Source: Fragilaria radians (taxonomy: Eukaryota; Bacillariophyta; Fragilariophyceae; Fragilariales; Fragilariaceae). Taken from it: a DNA stretch of 11,286 nucleotides. Where the stretch lies: the NCBI GenBank assembly GCA_900642245.1, contig CAAAJI010000259.1, positions 48,977 through 60,262 of the forward strand. Reading direction: 5' to 3'. The notes under the pieces are model-generated. The model ran no database searches, had not been told where the DNA came from, and saw only the letters and a program-made list of their open reading frames with translations. Each line of letters opens with the position of its first letter. The stretch's first letter is position 1. The translations under genes were made by a program, and so were the position numbers. Shown in pieces: positions 1 to 7,699 of the stretch.

Positions 1-434
1 GACTTGATGAACCCTCTCAACAATTGAATTTGCTTGTGGGTTTCCAGCCGTTATTGGTTTTCCTTTTATTCCATAATCATTTTGATCATTGAATGGAAGT
101 CTTTGCCAATAAACTCACTACCTCTGTCATAAGCTATCTGAGTTGGCCACGGATATCTTGAGAACCATTCTTGTTCAGCTATGTTGGCTACTGTTATAGA
201 TCTTTTATCATTGTACTGGTGTATTTCAAACCAACTAGTTGCTGGGTCAATCATTGTGGCACATTTGCATATGAGATCATTTTTTCTTTTTCTCCGGATT
301 GTGTATGGTCCTATTAAGTCAATACACATTTTGTCCCAAGGGCTAGCTTCTGCCTCTTTTGGTGGTAGCCATCCATATTTCTTAACTTTACGTTTGTTTC
401 TTTTGCAACTTGGGCATGTTTGCACATCAGCATC
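1..434 (-). pseudogene. Ty3/gypsy integrase fragment, running off the left edge
   Basis: Read on the minus strand, this is the zinc-binding tail and catalytic core of a gypsy-type integrase, the enzyme that joins retrotransposon cDNA to the chromosome. A C-x2-C pair (CPSCKRNK) is followed by a spacer with PWDKMCIDLIGPY, which carries the first catalytic Asp. YDRGSEFIGKDF carries the second Asp, and NPQANSIVERVHQV near positions 1-55 carries the catalytic Glu. The N-terminal His pair of the zinc domain is missing because the frame joins copia RNase H there. A stop (TAA, 66-68) is reached only because a one-base shift near 85-100 moved the frame; the DYGIKGKPI continuation is readable in another frame. 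All three catalytic residues survive, but the domain is split by the shift. The C-terminal part lies outside the window. Family assignment is strong; the exact lineage is not determined. Confidence 0.88.
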
Positions 435-1709
435 GTTCTCACAGGATTTAACAAAAACAATTTTGATGAAATCATCAACAATGTGTTCCCAAAAAAAAGG
501 ATACCTGGTGTCAACATGTTGGGTGCAAACTCCAGAACTTGAATTCTTGGCCATAAAAATTGCCCCCACATTATCACACCTCACAATGATTGGGAGCTTC
601 ATTTCAATGAACATACTCCTCAACAAATAAAAGATAAAACGGATTTCTTTTACCGCCTCCAACATCGCCACGTACTCAGCTTCACTGCTTGACAATGTAA
701 CACCCTTCTGAGCCTTTCATCTACAGCAAATTGGGACTCCAAGCAAATACATCATGAATCCAGTGACACTCATTCTTGATTCAGGATCTCCTGCCCAATC
801 ACAGTCACAATACAATACCAAGTCCCATTTGTCACTCTCATGTCTTGGTTGAAGCTTCAAGCAGTGCATTCTGGTATCCAATACAAACGTAATGACTCTC
901 TGCATCTCTTTATAGGCTGCTAAACTTGCACCATCCATGTATTTGGAGAGTTCCCTTACCACATTTGCCAAGTCTGGCCTTGAATACTTGATAAGGTACA
1001 GAAGCATGCCAACTCCGGACCTGTAATTTGATTGCATTGCCGCATCCACCTTGTCTGCTTCATCTGGCCATACAATCTTGAATTGCGGCGTGCCAGGGGT
1101 TCCAAAAATGCATAAATCTTTGACTTTGTCTCCAAATTTATCTATTAAGCTTTTGATTAGATGTGGTTGCATGATGTAGGTAGTTTTGGTTGCTTGAATG
1201 ATCTGAATATTGCAACATAGGTAGTCTGTCAGGTTGTCTTCAATTTTCAAGCCAAAATCGCAATTTTTAAGGCAATTTATCATGTGCTGGATCCCTTCTT
1301 TGCTTCCAACGACAAGACAGTTGTCAACATACATGGCAACCATGACAATTCCAAATTCTGAATGCTTGATCCACAAGCATGGGTCAACAGGTCTTTCCAT
1401 GAAACCACAACCTTTCAAAGACAAAACAAGTTTATTATAAAATTCCCTTGCAGATTGGACAAGACCATAAATGGTTCTTTTTAATTAGGCATTCATTTTA
1501 TTTGAATCCATACCCTTTGGTATCTCCATGAAGATTGTTTCCTTGAGATTGCCATGAAGGAATGCCGTTTCGATGTTGATTACTTTTCCGACTAAATTCC
1601 AGGTTAACATTGTGACCAACAGAATTTGGAATGTCGCATCATTGATAACCGGCGCATAACTTTCCTGAAAATCCACTCCAGGAATTTGACTGTAGCCACA
1701 TGCCACCAG
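430..1709 (-). pseudogene. Ty1/copia reverse transcriptase and RNase H remnant
   Basis: One continuous minus-strand frame runs from about 1709 to 430, interrupted by TAA (1485-1487) and TGA (717-719). It starts inside the RT domain (VACGYSQIPGVDF), passes ETAFLHGNL and the linker LKRTIYGLVQSAREFY, reaches the palm motif MYVDNCLVVGSK and SGVGMLLYLIKYSRPDLANV, then enters RNase H (CDCDWAGDPESR, SSSEAEYVAM, RCDNVGAIFMA, HVDTRY). These are hallmarks of copia pol. Two RT catalytic aspartates appear as Asn: motif A reads INIETAF (codon 1575-1577) and motif C reads YVDN (codon 1320-1322). The protein would therefore be dead even without stops. The segment upstream of VACGYSQ is lost at the junction with the hAT terminus, and the RNase H end (ENDAD) passes directly into gypsy integrase. 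Confidence 0.93.
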
Positions 1710-1812
1710 GCCTGTTTATTTTTGGGGACTCAACAAATACCCCGAATTTGCTTATTTTTTGGGAGTTTTAGACATAGAATTCGGGGACAATTTGGGGTGT
1801 CAAATACCTTTA
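1707..1812. mobile_element. Putative terminal/subterminal end of an hAT transposon
   Basis: Copia homology stops at 1709 and the adjoining plus-strand sequence begins CAGGCCTGTTTATTTTTGGG. hAT elements commonly start with CA-G-G type terminal inverted repeats, and the hAT transposase stop codon lies about 105 bp further in, so this is a plausible transposon end. Inside it a 9-bp inverted repeat is visible: CCCCGAATT (1740-1748) against AATTCGGGG (1778-1786). TTTGGGG-type motifs recur around 1721-1727 and 1790-1797, as in hAT subterminal regions. The opposite terminus is not visible in the window, so neither the TIR nor an 8-bp target duplication can be confirmed. Confidence 0.5.
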
Positions 1813-3117
1813 TTAATTCTTATGGATTGTCTTAAATAAGACTTTAATTGATTCACGCTGCTTGCTTTGAAGTATCGCTTCCAAAGAAAAGTCAGTCAGA
1901 CTTGTTTGGTACTTGTCTTTTTCTCAACCAATGACAGAGAAATCAGATTCAACGGCGCTTGTTCCAGGAAACAACTTTGGAAAGCAATCACATATAAGTC
2001 TCCAGCCTTTATAGAAACTTGTGCAGTGATTGAACTTTGAAATGATTTCCCTCAATTCCGGTTCAGATTGATAAGCGCCCTTGAGTGATATGAATTCGTC
2101 AAACATGATGCCAATCTTGGCTTCGGTGTATGACACTTTCAACTGTCTGTCATGCAGCTGAAGCAATTGACCAAAATCATGTGGTGGAAGCAGCAATAAA
2201 TCACGAGGAAGCACTGGAGGTAGGGCATCCTTTGGCTCATTTCATGCATTTCTTTCCGCAACAATTGCTGATAAACCGTCAACTAAATTGGCAAACAATA
2301 ATGCAATGCTTTTCACTACATAACTTTGATGATCTTCTGCTTCAAGTTTCGCCAATAAGGTGTCCACAAAAGTCCCTTGATCCTGAATACATTTCTTTGC
2401 ATTCTCATATGTAACTCTGAACTTTCCACAAATTACACATTCAGCATTGCTCTCATCAAAGGCATCACCAGGTCCATCAACATATCCTTCTTTGATCAGC
2501 ATTTTTGACAATTTGTCGATTCAATGTTTCTGTTTGCAAAGCAATGTTGTTAACCCCTGTATCTTTTTCAAACATACATTGAATGTTGAGACAAACACAT
2601 GCAACAAAAACACAACAATCCACCACTTGTCATCAGCAGAGCATGCAGGTTTCTTTTCATTGAAGTATAATTGCAAGCAAGAGCGATTCGCAATAATCCA
2701 GCTCAAGAACACTCCCATAGAAAGCCATTGTGTGTATCAATGAACCGGGGGCATTTTAAGCCCATTTCACTGATCAGATTTTGTTGCCGACGAAGATGGC
2801 CTGTTATTCCCAGAACAACGTTGACAAATTGATCACTGCATAGCTTTCGAAACACCGTCTGTGCAACCAAATCAAGTTGATGCGCTCCACACCAAACACG
2901 ATAGACAGAATTGGTCAAACATTCATGATGAATACAAGACACAACACCATTAATACGTCCAGTCATACTGGATGTTCCATCTGGCACAATCCCAATCAGT
3001 TTGCTTTTCCAATTTGAACATATCATATCAACAAACTCGGAAATAATAAGGAACATGGTCTCTCCTGTATGACTTCCTCTCATAGGTAGAGCCACCAAGT
3101 GAAAGTTGTGTATTGTA
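1813..3117 (-). pseudogene. hAT-family transposase remnant (central and C-terminal parts)
   Basis: hAT transposases cut and paste DNA with an RNase H-like core interrupted by a helical insertion and closed by a C-terminal dimerisation domain. In minus-strand order: IHNFHLVALPM near 3117, the core motif PDGTSSMTGRINGVVS, then VYRVWCGAHQLDLV, a helical region with KWWIVVFLLHVFVSTFN and IQGLTTLLCKQ, and the C-terminal motif SAVESDFSVIG. Past the TGA at 1924-1926, which replaces the Trp expected in this family, the frame continues EKDKYQTSLTDFSLEAIL to a natural TAA at 1813-1815. Other breaks: TGA at 2521-2523, TGA at 2242-2244, and a frameshift near 2725, where a few bases seem missing after THN. 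The N-terminal region, including any BED zinc finger, is lost at the junction with plus-strand copia. It resembles hAT-like proteins of oomycetes and other protists (from memory). Non-functional. Confidence 0.87.
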
Positions 3118-3140
3118 TTTTCAATGGTGGTTGATTTTTT

Positions 3141-3275
3141 TGTTTGTATTGTTGCAAGACAGAGCATGACAAGAAGAATTGTTTCAAGTTGAAGAAGAAG
3201 GAAGGAAGCACAAAACAGCAACAATCCCAGTAATTATAACGGTAGTGGTAACTGACAAAACTATGAGTCATAAGA
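3141..3275 (+). pseudogene. Copia Gag zinc knuckle (nucleocapsid) and Gag-protease linker
   Basis: Frame 3 on the plus strand gives a perfect retroelement zinc knuckle CX2CX4HX4C: Cys codons at 3141, 3150 and 3180 and His at 3165 (CLYCCKTEHDKKNC), followed by the basic stretch FKLKKKEGSTK. This nucleocapsid motif binds RNA during packaging. A frameshift around 3213-3225 then leads into a low-complexity linker (NNPSNYNGSGN), a TGA at 3253-3255 and a TAA at 3271-3273, and straight on to the protease frame. The domain is short and lies antisense to the hAT frame, which makes it easy to miss. Gag upstream of the knuckle is absent because hAT transposase sequence begins within about 25 bp. Confidence 0.8.
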
Positions 3276-3276
3276 T

Positions 3277-3841
3277 GTTGTGTTCAACGCTACTTTGAAA
3301 AATGGAACCCTAAGCAATGATATATGGATTTGTGGCAGTGGAGCGTGTGGACACTACTGTAAGTCCACCGAAGGTATGTTCAACATGAGTGACATTGACG
3401 AGAAGATCACTGTTGGTAATGGCAACAGCATGACGGCAACAAAAGTTGGAAGTCTTAAGCATCGCGTTATTCAACTTGATGGATCTGTTTTGGACATCAC
3501 AATCAACAAAGTTAAGTATGTTCCTAAGTTATGTGCTACTCTCTTCGGCATCAACAAGGCTATTAAAAATGGATTTAGCCTCAGCAATAAAGGCACTTCT
3601 ATTAGCTTAACAAAGGGATCTGCAAAATTTTTTTTTGATAGGGTCATTAACACTATGAGTGGAAACATTTCGGGCATTAAAATGATTGGTAATGAGTCCC
3701 CTGTTGCCTATGTCACTCAAAGCAATATTAATTTGGTTAATACAATCGTTATTAATAAATTTCATGAAATGATTGGACATTGTGGAACAGACCGTTTGAA
3801 AAGGACCGCAACAATTCAGTTTAAAGTTGAAAGGTGAACTC
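3277..3841 (+). pseudogene. Copia aspartic protease and pre-integrase region, catalytic Asp lost
   Basis: The frame from 3280 encodes the copia protease followed by the pre-integrase domain. The active-site block reads DIWICGSGACGHYC, whereas copia proteases carry D-S-G-A; the catalytic Asp is a Gly here, so the enzyme could not process the polyprotein. Downstream are the conserved ITVGNGNSMTATKVG, KYVPKLCATLFGINKA and NGFSLSNKGTSISL. KFHEMIGHCGTDRLKRTA is the start of the pre-integrase zinc-binding region. The frame ends at TGA 3835-3837 after a one-base shift near 3810-3830. In the neighbouring frame the expected GEL...VCEDCAVAKARQKN continues, interrupted by TAG at 3842-3844. The listed start at 3280 is a GTG inside the element and is not a true initiation codon. 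Confidence 0.9.
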
Positions 3842-3844
3842 TAG

Positions 3845-4866
3845 GTCTGTGAAGATTGTGCAGTGGCAAAGGCAAGGCAGAAAAACGTTAATCGAGACTG
3901 GAAGGAAGGAAGTCAAGCACCTGGTGAAAGAGTTTATTTAGATATAAGCTCTATTAGAGACAAATGTTATGGTGGTTCTCGCTTCTGGGTTTTAATAGTA
4001 GATGACTACACAGATTATTGTTGGAGCATCTTTTTGAAGACAAAAGGGGACCTTAAAGTCAAGGTAATGACTTTGCTTACGGACTTGAAGATAGCTGGTG
4101 TCAAAGTTAAGATCATTAGATGCAATGATTCAGGAGAGAATAAGGCATTACATGAAGAGTGTCAATCCAAAGGTTACGGTATTAAGTTTGAGTTTTCTGG
4201 GCCTAGAACTCCTCAGCGTAATGGTAAGGTTGAAAGAAAGTTTCAAACCTTCTTTGGGAGAATTAGAGCTATGTTGAATGGCGCTGGATTAAAGGCTGAC
4301 CTCAGATCGGGCGTTTGGGCGGAGTGTGCCATGACAGTTATCTTTTTATCTAATATAACTTCTGTCAAGCATCAAGAAGTTTGTCCTCATCAACTACTAT
4401 TTGGATGTAAGCCTAAACTACCAGCAAGTTCAAGGTCTTTTGGTGAAATGGGAGTTGTTACTACCAAGGAAAAAATTCAGGGCAAGTTGAAGAATAGATG
4501 GACTCTCTGTATGTTTGTTGGCTACTCTGCACATCATGCTCATGATGTCTACAGAATGCTTAATTTTGAAACGGAAATGATTATCAATTCGCGTGATATT
4601 ATTTGGTCAAATCAAGTCCATAAAGAATGGATTCTAAAGAAACCTAACAATCAACCAAACTATGATGACAATGATGGCGTGGAGTTGACGATTCAGTCAG
4701 TTAATAAGGACCAAAACGCTCCTGAAGATGTGATAGACCATGCTGAATTAAAAAGGATTAAAATTTACAAGCAGATGCGTTGCTTGGAGAGCAGCTTTAA
4801 CCCAGATGCAACACAAGTGGTTGAGCAGTTCGAGCAAGGAAGGGAAACTCTTTTTGATTGTGTTTC
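3845..4866 (+). pseudogene. Copia integrase core and C-terminal region
   Basis: A long open stretch (no stop from 3845 to 4909) begins with CEDCAVAKARQKN, which supplies the CX2C half of the integrase zinc domain. The catalytic triad is intact: Asp in VYLDISSIRD (codon 3941-3943), Asp in RCNDSGEN (4127-4129) and Glu in NGKVERKFQTF (4232-4234), with the D-to-E spacing of 35 typical of D,D35E integrases. RTPQRNGKVERKF, WAECAMTVIFLSN and the C-terminal DVYRMLNFETEMIINSRDII are characteristic of one copia lineage. The last recognisable part is the integrase-RT linker (MRCLESSFNPDATQVVEQ, then QGRETLFD) near 4860. After that the element is cut by an antisense fragment, so RT and RNase H are absent. 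This is the best-preserved reading frame in the window. Confidence 0.92.
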
Positions 4867-4867
4867 A

Positions 4868-5250
4868 ATGATTAGCATCTGCTGCAGATCTGACAACACT
4901 TCTGTGTAATACTGTGCCTAAATCTTTCTTTATTATCTTAAATGTCAGAGTGTCTCGTACATTGTCTGCAAATCTTACAAAGTATCCTGGCCTTTCAATA
5001 GTTTCCGGGAATTTGGAAACAGGGTCTAAACCCAAAACAGGTTCAACCCAATTGAACATCAGGATAGGGGAAATGTCTGCTGTCCTCCACCCTGAATCTT
5101 GTTCTGGTATTTTCCAATTGAGTTGACAGTTTTTACTTAGATTATGGACATGTGCTAAGATATCTTGTGCCAAAAACACAAAGAATCTGATGCTCCAGTC
5201 ATAATTTTTCAACCAGGTAGCTTTTGCTTTTAAGTTCGTACGTCAACTGT
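4868..5250 (-). pseudogene. Integrase C-terminal fragment of a second copia-like lineage
   Basis: A 115-codon minus-strand frame (5212 to 4865) contains ADISPILMFNWVEPVLGLDP, VSKFPETIERPGYFVRFADN and TVLHRSVVRSAADANH. These match, from memory, the region behind the integrase core of copia elements known from diatoms and other algae (the ...PDIS... and ...RSVVRSA... pattern). It is clearly unlike the C-terminal region of the plus-strand copia next to it. The frame can be followed upstream through LKAKATWLKNYDWS to about 5235. No catalytic motifs are included. The downstream end abuts the plus-strand copia in inverted orientation, and both readings are plausible between about 4840 and 4868, so the junction is uncertain by roughly 25 bp. 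Confidence 0.68.
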
Positions 5251-5316
5251 TATCGCCAATTCAAGATGCCAAGCACCATGTCCCCTAACCCCTACCGTAA
5301 GTAACGGTAAACGTCA
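5251..5316. other. Spacer with a short palindrome, possible gypsy 3' non-coding end
   Basis: This stretch lies between the stop of the gypsy pol frame (5317) and the copia-like integrase fragment. It holds a perfect 6-bp inverted repeat TACCGT (5293-5298) and ACGGTA (5304-5309) with a 5-base loop. On the minus strand it is followed by a G-rich run GTAGGGGTTAGGGGA, in the right place for the polypurine tract and LTR start of the gypsy element. No second LTR copy is present for comparison, so this is only a suggestion. Confidence 0.3.
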
Positions 5317-6069
5317 CTACCGGTCATGGCATTTGCTTCCTTCATTGGAGCTCTTAAAATAAGGAACGAATCTCCTTGTAGATACTTGTTGGACATAGAC
5401 GCCCTTTCGTATTTTTAGAGTGCCGTTTGAATAAACTCTAATGACCTGGTAGAGTCCATCACGTTTTGGAACTAGCTTTTGTTGCAATGTTCCAAGATCC
5501 AATAAAATTAAATCATTAATTTTATAGTTGTATTTAATTCTTTTATTGTTTTCACAATCTACATTTAGATCAGAAGCTTTTTGCTTTTTATTAATTAAAT
5601 CTTTGAAATTTGTCGTAAAAGATAAATCAAATAGCATATCTCTTCCAAACACGATTTGTGCTGGGGTAGCATCTAAAATGCTATGAGCTGTGGATTGAAT
5701 TGCCCACGCACAAATAGATAATATTTGTGACCAAGGGTCATCATAATCAAATTGAAAATTTTCTAAATCGTAAGTAAGAATCATGTTCCCTAACGTTTGG
5801 TGAACACGTTCGACAAAATTCGCTTGCGGATATCTAATTGTCATAGGTAAGTGTTGTACACCATAAAATCAAAGTAATTCCTGAAATTCTGTTCCTAGGA
5901 ATTCCGTGCCGTTGTCTGTTATGCATCTTAATGGTCTTGGATAAGGGCAAAACCATACTTGGTCTAAAACTTTAGTCGTTTGCGTGGCAGACTTATTGCG
6001 TATTTCGGCAACTTCAAAACAGTCTGTCACAGGGTTGCAAATTGAAATAACAAGTGTTTTATCCGGATA
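5317..6069 (-). pseudogene. Ty3/gypsy integrase core and C-terminal domain
   Basis: On the minus strand the frame enters at about 6069 with DKTLVISICNPVTDCFEVAE, continues to ITDNGTEFLGTEFQELL with the second catalytic Asp, then reaches YPQANFVERVHQTLGNMI with the catalytic Glu. It continues through an integrase C-terminal region (ATPAQIVFGRDMLFD, INDLILLDLG, LYQVIRVYSNGTLKIRKG) to the stop at 5317-5319. One in-frame TGA (5869-5871) interrupts it between core motifs. The first catalytic Asp is not recovered, because the coding trace breaks at 6069 where a foreign block begins. It belongs to the same degraded element as the RNase H and zinc-domain fragments at 6500-7260, and is a different gypsy family from the one at 1-434. 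Confidence 0.9.
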
Positions 6070-6075
6070 CTAAAA

Positions 6076-6479
6076 GTAACAATAAAAAATATATGTGAAC
6101 CTCAGTAGTCTACTTTTGGAACTGAAATAAGAAATCCTCAAAATTAAAGTTGTGGGAAAACTCCTGGGTCAGTTCAAATTTCATTTTACCATATGCAGAC
6201 TCAGGATTGTTGGATCAATTTGTTTCATTTATTAGAGCTAGCAGTAAATGATGTAAACATGTCATTGCGTTTGAACTGATTTTAAAACCTTGTAGTTCAG
6301 ATAAGATTTTATTCTGTGTATTGGAAGTAATTTTGTTTCCGTTTTCAAAAACATTAATAGAGGCATAAGCCTAACACTTACTTCAGTGGAAAAAGATTTC
6401 TTAAAAAAACAAGCGATTCTTTTAAAAACACACTCTAAACAAAAATATTGTTTAGCTCCTTATCATGTTTTGTTGTTAC
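6076..6479. mobile_element. Unidentified block of about 400 bp inserted in the gypsy integrase
   Basis: Gypsy integrase coding stops near 6500 (PWNTI followed by TGA 6502-6504) and resumes at 6069 (DKTLVIS). Only a few tens of codons should separate these points, so roughly 400 bp is extra. The ends look like imperfect inverted repeats: GTAACAATAAAA from 6076 on the plus strand and GTAACAACAAAA from 6479 on the minus strand. That is compatible with a small non-autonomous DNA transposon, but no target duplication is evident. On the minus strand a frame with few stops contains YASINVFENGNKITSNTQ and NPESAYGKMKFELTQEFS, so captured or degraded coding sequence is another option. I do not recognise the protein. 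Confidence 0.4.
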
Positions 6480-6499
6480 GTGATAAGCCCTAACCCTTG

Positions 6500-6960
6500 A
6501 CTCAAATGGTGTTCCACGGATCCTGATTAATGACTTCTTTTGATAAATACCAGTATTTTTTACGTGGATTTTTAAATAATTGACATATATGACATTTTTG
6601 TACATAATTTTCTATGTCAGTTCTCATCCCTTAAGTGTGATCGAATGGACTTTTCCATCCTAATTATTCCAAATGGTTGAGTGTTGTATGATACCATTTT
6701 AAAATTTGAGTCCTAAGTGACTTAGGTATAAAAAAATTATCTTTTAGGAGTATTACATTATGACAGTCCACTTGTTTGGTGAAATACTCCGGATGACTTT
6801 GTATGTGCCTCACCAAGCTTGTGTCTTTTTGCTGGTGTTCGGTGATGACTGCAGTACTTAGAGTATAGTCTATAAGTAGACTCTTATCATTGGAGTTTTT
6901 GAATAATTCCGGAAGAGCATCGGAATTGTATGTCGAGTGTGACATTGAAGTGTCTAATCT
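6500..6960 (-). pseudogene. Gypsy RNase H-integrase connector and integrase zinc-binding domain
   Basis: The minus-strand frame leaves RNase H at about 6960 and runs through a connector (VITEHQQKDTSLVRHIQSHP, FFIPKSLRTQILKWYH) into the integrase zinc-binding domain. The His pair sits in WYHTTLNHL and the Cys pair in KCHICQ (codons near 6583-6594), followed by NPRKKYWYLSKEV and INQDPWNTI. The expected CVDL with the first catalytic Asp does not follow; TGA is found at 6502-6504. Other in-frame stops are TAA at 6664-6666 and TAA at 6631-6633, the latter just before MRTDIENYVQ. The frame is the same as that of RNase H upstream, so this is one decayed gene. Confidence 0.85.
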
Positions 6961-7260
6961 ACTTAGAGCATCAGCTACCACATTCTGTGGTCCATGAATA
7001 TATTCTAAGTCTGGGCCAAATTCCTCAATTGTCCACCGCTACCATTGTATTTGTGGAGATTTAGACACCATCAACCTATTAATTTGGTTCTTATGGTCCG
7101 TATATATTTGCCCTAGTAACATATTACAAAATTTATTTAGAGTTTTGACAATCGTGAACATCTCTTGTTCTCCTACAGCAAAATTACGCTGAGTCGCGGT
7201 TAATTTTGTACCTTAGAAGGCAATAGGCTTATTATCTTGGCTTATGCCTGAGCCCAATTG
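6955..7260 (-). pseudogene. Ty3/gypsy RNase H remnant
   Basis: RNase H degrades the RNA strand of the RNA-DNA hybrid during reverse transcription. The minus-strand frame reads QLGSGISQDNKPIAF, KLTATQRNFAVGEQEMFTIV, YTDHKN, then WTIEEFGPDLEYIHGPQNV and VADALSRLD, the standard end of gypsy RNase H. Stops are TAA 7213-7215 (where the family has a Ser/Arg in F-x-S-R-K-L) and TAG 7039-7041. The Glu of GEQE and the Asp of YTDHKN are present, but the first catalytic Asp lies in the deleted part: sequence just upstream of 7260 already belongs to the protease-RT linker. Confidence 0.87.
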
Positions 7261-7261
7261 T

Positions 7262-7695
7262 ATTTAGCAAATAAATCTTCATTGTTGAAGATGCAATCGC
7301 AAAAATATCTAAGTATTTATCATTATTGCAATTTAATTTATCAAAATCATCTAAATTTGAATATACGGGTCGCATTGGAATTTCAATGCCATCCCATTGC
7401 AAAGTTTGCGTTGAGAAAAGGATGTCCATGCCCATGGCATGTTGTAGATCTCGTCCGACAATCATGATGTATCAAGACGTATTGTCGGTTTCTTTGACCG
7501 CAACTAACCATTTGATTTCTTGACTTTGAGCAAATCAAGGAATGAAAAGGAGAGTTTGATGTCAAATTTCGTGACAAACTCACTGAATTCATGTTCCAAA
7601 CCCTTTTGTTCGGTCTACTATGTTCTTCTAAATAATTTTTATGAAGACGGTTTGCTTTCACTATAGTTTTAGTACAGCCTGTGTCTAACCCCTGA
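7262..7695 (-). pseudogene. Ty3/gypsy aspartic protease and start of the protease-RT linker
   Basis: The active-site triplet D-T-G is visible at 7677-7685 in LDTGCTKTIVK, followed in the same frame by RLHKNYLEEHS and VWNMNS. A frameshift moves reading to EFVTKFDIKLSFSF, a second to EIKWLVAVKETDNTS, and after TGA (7472-7474) the frame enters MIVGRDLQHAMGMDILFST, the conserved C-terminal protease motif. DGIEIPMRP and ASSTMKI then mark the linker towards RT. The linker stops near 7262 and RNase H begins at 7260 in another frame, so the whole reverse transcriptase (palm, YxDD box) has been deleted. Upstream of 7695, Gag is missing and a plus-strand copia fragment begins almost at once. Confidence 0.83.
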
Positions 7696-7699
7696 TTTT

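Noticed and set aside
181..630. Plus-strand open frame of 149 codons
   Set aside because: It is antisense to the copia RNase H/gypsy integrase frame, which has strong motifs; no independent protein signal.
2130..2743. Two plus-strand open frames (2130-2414, 2447-2743)
   Set aside because: Both lie antisense to the hAT transposase frame and show no family motif.
3080..3271. Minus-strand frame rich in Phe/Tyr, and the hydrophobic N-terminus of the 2703-3224 frame, resembling a signal peptide
   Set aside because: They are the reverse complement of the copia zinc knuckle and its Lys-rich tail; real hAT homology begins at about 3117.
6070..6095. Pyrimidine-rich stretch ending TTTTAG on the minus strand, like a 3' splice site before the gypsy core
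   Set aside because: No matching donor or branch region could be assigned, and retroelement pol genes rarely carry introns; an insertion is simpler.
5281..6500. Telomere-like CCCCTAACCCC (5283-5292) and CCCTAACCCT (6488-6497)
   Set aside because: Less than two repeat units each, and not in arrays.
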